Under the pieces are notes generated by a model. The model saw only the letters and a list, made by a program, of their open reading frames with translations. It made no database searches and was not told the origin of the DNA. Both the position numbers and the translations under genes were made by a program. From assembly GCF_029892605.1 (NCBI RefSeq), contig NZ_JARXWF010000017.1, forward strand, positions 1 through 64,000: DNA of 64,000 nucleotides, in the 5' to 3' direction. The stretch's first letter is position 1; each line of letters opens with the position of its first letter. This document shows positions 60,327 through 64,000 of this stretch, piece by piece. Source of the stretch: Parabacteroides sp. PM6-13. GTDB taxonomy: Bacteria; Bacteroidota; Bacteroidia; Bacteroidales; Tannerellaceae.

Positions 60327-61841
60327 TTACTTCTTACCGCCAAAGATGCCTCCCAATACCCCACGCACGATTTCGCGTCCGAGCTGGTTGCCTATATTGC
60401 GGGTCACACTTCGCTGGGTCTGTTTGGCTATGTTGCCAAAGATCTCTCCGAAAATGCTGGTTTCTGCCGGCTGTGCCTTTTTGCTCTTTGAGGCTTTCTG
60501 AGCCATCTTCACCTCTTCTTCTTGTTGTTGCTCTGCCATTCGTTGAGAGGCTTGCTGCCGGAGCACTTCGTAGGCCGATTCGCGGTCGATCAGATTTTCA
60601 TACTTCCCATAGAAGATAGAACTCTGAATCATCGACGTCCGCTCCTGAGCAGTTAACGGACCGATCTGGCTTTGCGGAGGTAAGACAAAAGCCCTTTCAA
60701 CAGGCATAGGACTCCCTTTAGGATCTAAGAAAGAGACCAAGGCTTCGCCTACCGCCAATTCGGTAATCACCTTTTCGGTATTTAGAGCAGGATTGATACG
60801 GAAGGTCTGTGCAGCTACCTTAACAGCCTTTTGATCTGCCGGAGTAAAGGCCCTCAGCGCATGCTGCACCCTGTTTCCTAATTGACCAAGAATCGTATCC
60901 GGTATATCACTCGGACTCTGCGTAACAAAATAGAGCCCCACCCCTTTCGATCGGATCAGTCGGGCTATCTGCGTTATCTTTTCAACCACCACCTTAGGCG
61001 TGTCTGTGAATAAGAGATGCGCCTCATCGAAAAAGAGGACGAGCTTAGGTCGGTCGAGATCGCCCACTTCCGGGAGCGATTCATATAATTCGGAAAGCAA
61101 CCAAAGTAAAAGAGAAGAGTAGATCTTAGGCGAGTTGATCAGGCGATCAGCCGTGAGGATATTCAACACGCCTTTCCCTGAGAAATCTCGCTGAAAGAGG
61201 TTATTGATATCAAAAGCGGGTTCCCCGAATAGTTTGTCCGCACCTTCGTCTTCGAGCTGTAAGAGCGCGCGTTGTATCGCTCCGATGGAAGCGGTAGAGA
61301 TGTTTCCGTAATCCGGCGTAAAGGTGGCCCTGTTCTCACCTACGAACTTTATCATCTCCTTGAGGTCTTTCAAATCGACTAACAAAAGCCCGTTGGTATC
61401 CGCAATCTTAAAAACGATCGACAGTACACCAGTCTGAATATCGTTCAGCCCCAACAGGCGGGATAATAAGACCGGCCCCATTTCGGAGATAGTCGTGCGG
61501 AATGGATGGCCGCTTTCACCGTAAAGGTCCCAAAAACAAACTGGGAATCCCTGGTACTGGAAACCTTTCTCGCCAAGCGAGAACTCTTCGACCCGCTTGG
61601 ATACATGTTTATTGTCTGGTGTGCCCGCCTTGGAGATGCCTGAAACATCCCCTTTGATGTCGGTAATAAAGACCGGTATGCCCAATTGGCTGAATGTCTC
61701 GGATAACACCTGGAGAGAAACGGTTTTCCCTGTTCCGGTAGCTCCCGCGATTAACCCATGGCGATTAGCCATTTTAGGGATTAAAAATAGTGAATCACTC
61801 TCCGCCTGGGCAATATATGCCAAATTATCAAGATCTTTCAT
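60327..61841 (-). CDS. HerA-like ATPase (DUF853/YjgR family)
   Basis: A 504-residue P-loop ATPase of the HerA/FtsK superfamily. Walker A is GATGTGKT (33-40), [12 protein letters not shown] follows, Walker B is [12 protein letters not shown], and an arginine-finger-like [13 protein letters not shown] lies near 330. The C-terminal tail (about 430-504) has a QQQEEEV charged stretch and ends in a Gly-rich segment [17 protein letters not shown]. The family was named for a conserved protein of unknown DNA- or protein-pumping role. Its promoter -7 (TATCTTTG, minus strand, 61861-61868) is 20 bases upstream. Confidence 0.93.
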   Translation of the reverse strand: MKDLDNLAYIAQAESDSLFLIPKMANRHGLIAGATGTGKTVSLQVLSETFSQLGIPVFITDIKGDVSGISKAGTPDNKHVSKRVEEFSLGEKGFQYQGFPVCFWDLYGESGHPFRTTISEMGPVLLSRLLGLNDIQTGVLSIVFKIADTNGLLLVDLKDLKEMIKFVGENRATFTPDYGNISTASIGAIQRALLQLEDEGADKLFGEPAFDINNLFQRDFSGKGVLNILTADRLINSPKIYSSLLLWLLSELYESLPEVGDLDRPKLVLFFDEAHLLFTDTPKVVVEKITQIARLIRSKGVGLYFVTQSPSDIPDTILGQLGNRVQHALRAFTPADQKAVKVAAQTFRINPALNTEKVITELAVGEALVSFLDPKGSPMPVERAFVLPPQSQIGPLTAQERTSMIQSSIFYGKYENLIDRESAYEVLRQQASQRMAEQQQEEEVKMAQKASKSKKAQPAETSIFGEIFGNIAKQTQRSVTRNIGNQLGREIVRGVLGGIFGGKK

Positions 61842-61860
61842 ATTTGTATATTCTATAGGG

Positions 61861-61868
61861 CAAAGATA
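61861..61868 (-). promoter_or_regulatory. -7 box of the HerA-like/HEAT operon
   Basis: TATCTTTG on the minus strand fits TAnnTTTG and is followed by the start after 19 bases. Confidence 0.6.
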
Positions 61869-61999
61869 GTGAAAGTTGAAAGCAGAGCCAAACTTGTTTG
61901 AGCTTTGCTGAGACGCATCCTATCTTATGGAAAGATAATGATAAACACAAAAGAGCCAAGAGCATCAAGCGATTCATTTATCGCAATAGACTTAGGGGC

Positions 62000-64000
62000 T
62001 TAGAAGGCAATCGATATTTCCGCACCTACCTGCAGGGGTTTGCCCAATTGCATAAAAGCGCTGTTTTGGTTGTTGGTGCTTTTCGATTCCACATAGAAGG
62101 TGGCGTAGTCGGTATCCAACAGGTTGCGTCCCCAGAGGCTGAGATTGACAATGCCTTTGCGCACGCCCACCTTGGCATTCAACAAGCCATAGAATGTCTG
62201 TGTCACATCGTTCTGCTCAGTCCAGAAAATTTTTCCCGCGCCATTGTATTGAGCCGATGCGGTCAACTGATCGATCCAGCTATTGCGAAGCAACTTGTTG
62301 TACTGCAGGCCAAGGCTGAGGGTATGACGCGGCGTATAGGGAATAAACTTGCCAGCGTAGTCATTTATGCCGTCGTTGTAGTCTTTGAAGGTCGCGTGGG
62401 TGTATCCATAGTTGACATCAGCAGAGAGATCTTCAAAGAGCTGGGCGCGAAGCGACAATTCCACCCCATAGCTTTCCGCCTTTCCGGCGTTGGTCAGGAC
62501 ACGGCCGCTACCACTTTCAACGAATTTGGTCAGTTGAAGATCCTTGATATCCATATAGAAAAGGGTAGCTTCGGCATGAAGGCGGTTTTCTATCAGTTCG
62601 CTGCGAATACCTAATTCATAGTTCCAACTCTTCTCCGGCTTATAAGACATCACCTCTTCCAACGGAGCAGGCGTTTCCACCGGCAAGGTAATATTCATGT
62701 GCATCTCTTGAAACTTCTGATTGAAGGCATTCATCATATCATACTTCATGTGATCCTTCATGATATCGGCTGACATCTGCACATTATAGCCTCCGGTTTT
62801 ATATCCTTTGGCCACAGAGAGGTAGGTAAAGGTAGAGGGGGTGCATTCGTATTTCAGCGATACCTTGGGCAATACCTGCCAGAAATCCTGCGATACCTGC
62901 TCGTCGATCACCGTCTCGTCGTACCAACTGCTGAGATCGATTGCCGGACTGGGACCGGGCATCTTTCCCGACAGCATCATCTTACCGTTGCTACGGTAGG
63001 TCATTTCCTGCTTTTCATAATCGAGACGCAGACCGGCAGTCAATGAAAGGCCGGGCGTAAACAGGTTATTGATCGTAGATTGGTGGAACAAAGCGGTTCC
63101 GTAAGAGGGTGTCTCAAAGCTTCCGGGGATATATAATTCATCGCCGGTCACGTTTAACGCGATGGGCGCTTTGATTTCATCAAATATGCTCTGAAACATT
63201 TGCATACCATCCTTCTTAAAGGTGACAGGCCCTTCGGTATTCAATTGGTTATAGAAGCCATACAGTCCGAATGACCATTGCCAATTGCCGGTATGATTGC
63301 TCTTAATCGCGATCTCTTCGCTCCAGGCACGTTGCAGTTGTCGTTGGTTGAGGGTAAATACAGAGGTGGTGTCGTAGTCCTGATCCATGCGCATATCATC
63401 TTTCATCCATTGGAATCCGGTGGTGCTTGTCAGTAATATCCGGTCGGTTTTGTATTCCAGTTGCAGGTGGTTAGCCAATGTATTGCGCTTGTATGAGCTT
63501 GGATCATTCAACATAACGGGGGCAGTCTTCCCGGTTTCTTTGTTGTATTTTCCATACGGGAAGGCGCCCTGATCGGCATAGTCGTAGGAAAAGGTATAGG
63601 CAGCGGTCAGACGGGGCGTGATGCGCCAGTCAAATTTTAGTCGGCCACCTGCCGATTCTTCTCCATCGGCCTTCTTGCCGGTGTATTCATTGGTGAAGAA
63701 TCCATCGTTGCGGTCGTAGTAAGCGCTGACCGAGAGGCCGGTTGTTTCGCTTAGTTTGTTGTAATGCGATGCTTTTACCTTCAGTTGACCATAGTTGCCG
63801 GCAGAAACCGACAACTTCGTGCCCTGGAAATCGAAAGGCGATAGGGTGTAGATATTGACAATCCCCCCCATCGCGTTTCTTCCGTAGAGCGTACCCTGTG
63901 GACCGCGCATTACTTCGATACGTTGGATATCGGCAAATTCAAAGTCAAACGTGCTCTTGTCCAGGTAAGGAATATTATCGACATACAATCCAACCGACTG
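62000..64000 (-). CDS. TonB-dependent receptor, cut by window edge
   Basis: A minus-strand frame of at least 666 residues, running through the right edge; its start and signal peptide are not in the window. The visible part begins at the plug (SVGLYVDNIPY, IQRIEVMRGPQGTLYGRNAMGGIVNIYT) and continues through a barrel ending LQVGAEISIAF. The plug motif resembles siderophore or vitamin receptors of the FecA/FepA type; there is no SusD partner on its 3' side. The 157 bases between it and the HerA-like gene hold no clear terminator. Confidence 0.92.
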   Translation of the reverse strand, partial: QSVGLYVDNIPYLDKSTFDFEFADIQRIEVMRGPQGTLYGRNAMGGIVNIYTLSPFDFQGTKLSVSAGNYGQLKVKASHYNKLSETTGLSVSAYYDRNDGFFTNEYTGKKADGEESAGGRLKFDWRITPRLTAAYTFSYDYADQGAFPYGKYNKETGKTAPVMLNDPSSYKRNTLANHLQLEYKTDRILLTSTTGFQWMKDDMRMDQDYDTTSVFTLNQRQLQRAWSEEIAIKSNHTGNWQWSFGLYGFYNQLNTEGPVTFKKDGMQMFQSIFDEIKAPIALNVTGDELYIPGSFETPSYGTALFHQSTINNLFTPGLSLTAGLRLDYEKQEMTYRSNGKMMLSGKMPGPSPAIDLSSWYDETVIDEQVSQDFWQVLPKVSLKYECTPSTFTYLSVAKGYKTGGYNVQMSADIMKDHMKYDMMNAFNQKFQEMHMNITLPVETPAPLEEVMSYKPEKSWNYELGIRSELIENRLHAEATLFYMDIKDLQLTKFVESGSGRVLTNAGKAESYGVELSLRAQLFEDLSADVNYGYTHATFKDYNDGINDYAGKFIPYTPRHTLSLGLQYNKLLRNSWIDQLTASAQYNGAGKIFWTEQNDVTQTFYGLLNAKVGVRKGIVNLSLWGRNLLDTDYATFYVESKSTNNQNSAFMQLGKPLQVGAEISIAF

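Overview
The window looks like chromosomal DNA of a Bacteroidales member, most plausibly Tannerellaceae/Parabacteroides. Three things point there. It carries a SusC/SusD pair with an STN-type SusC and a sigma/FecR couple. Bacteroidetes-style promoters (TAnnTTTG at -7, sometimes with TTG at -33) sit in front of many genes. Shine-Dalgarno sites are scarce and the GC content is moderate. The genus is inference; no 16S gene or unique marker is present.

Left part (1-14.9 kb): a cut IS256-family transposase and a pyrimidine-rich tract; an HxlR regulator divergent from an aldo/keto reductase; tRNA-Ser(TGA); a lipoprotein thioredoxin. Next comes a NikR-type regulator between a TonB-dependent receptor and lrgAB; this NikR has lost three of the four nickel ligands, and NikR-like palindromes flank it. 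A 243-bp palindromic element precedes a heavy-metal RND cluster: a CusA-TolC fusion, a short adaptor, and a LytS/LytTR two-component pair. A DUF1905 gene and a nitroreductase gene, possibly preceded by a 20-codon ORF, follow.

The most unusual locus is the seven-gene operon at 15.9-31.4 kb. It encodes an ABC ATPase, an ABC-2 permease with a large periplasmic M1-like plus golvesin-like part, a TolC-type channel, a lipoprotein adaptor, a classical RND pump, a second RND pump fused to six extra membrane helices and an ABC ATPase domain, and a second small ABC-2 permease. Together this gives two ATPase domains, two ABC-2 permeases, two RND pumps, one adaptor and one outer-membrane channel. I infer one envelope machine in which ATP- and proton-driven exporters are physically joined. 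The substrate is unknown.

Right part (31.4-64 kb): a lipoprotein alpha/beta hydrolase; etfB-etfA-acyl-CoA dehydrogenase; a MATE exporter; rmuC; a porin O/P; a convergent spoIID-like/pepC/dinB operon; two DUF1573 proteins followed by meaB; a membrane-bound AraC-type regulator; a minus-strand operon of a conserved hypothetical, rsmI, a coiled-coil lipoprotein and a yjjG-like phosphatase; an ECF sigma/FecR/SusC/SusD locus with an attenuator-like leader; HEAT-repeat and HerA-like ATPase genes; and a TonB-dependent receptor cut by the right edge.
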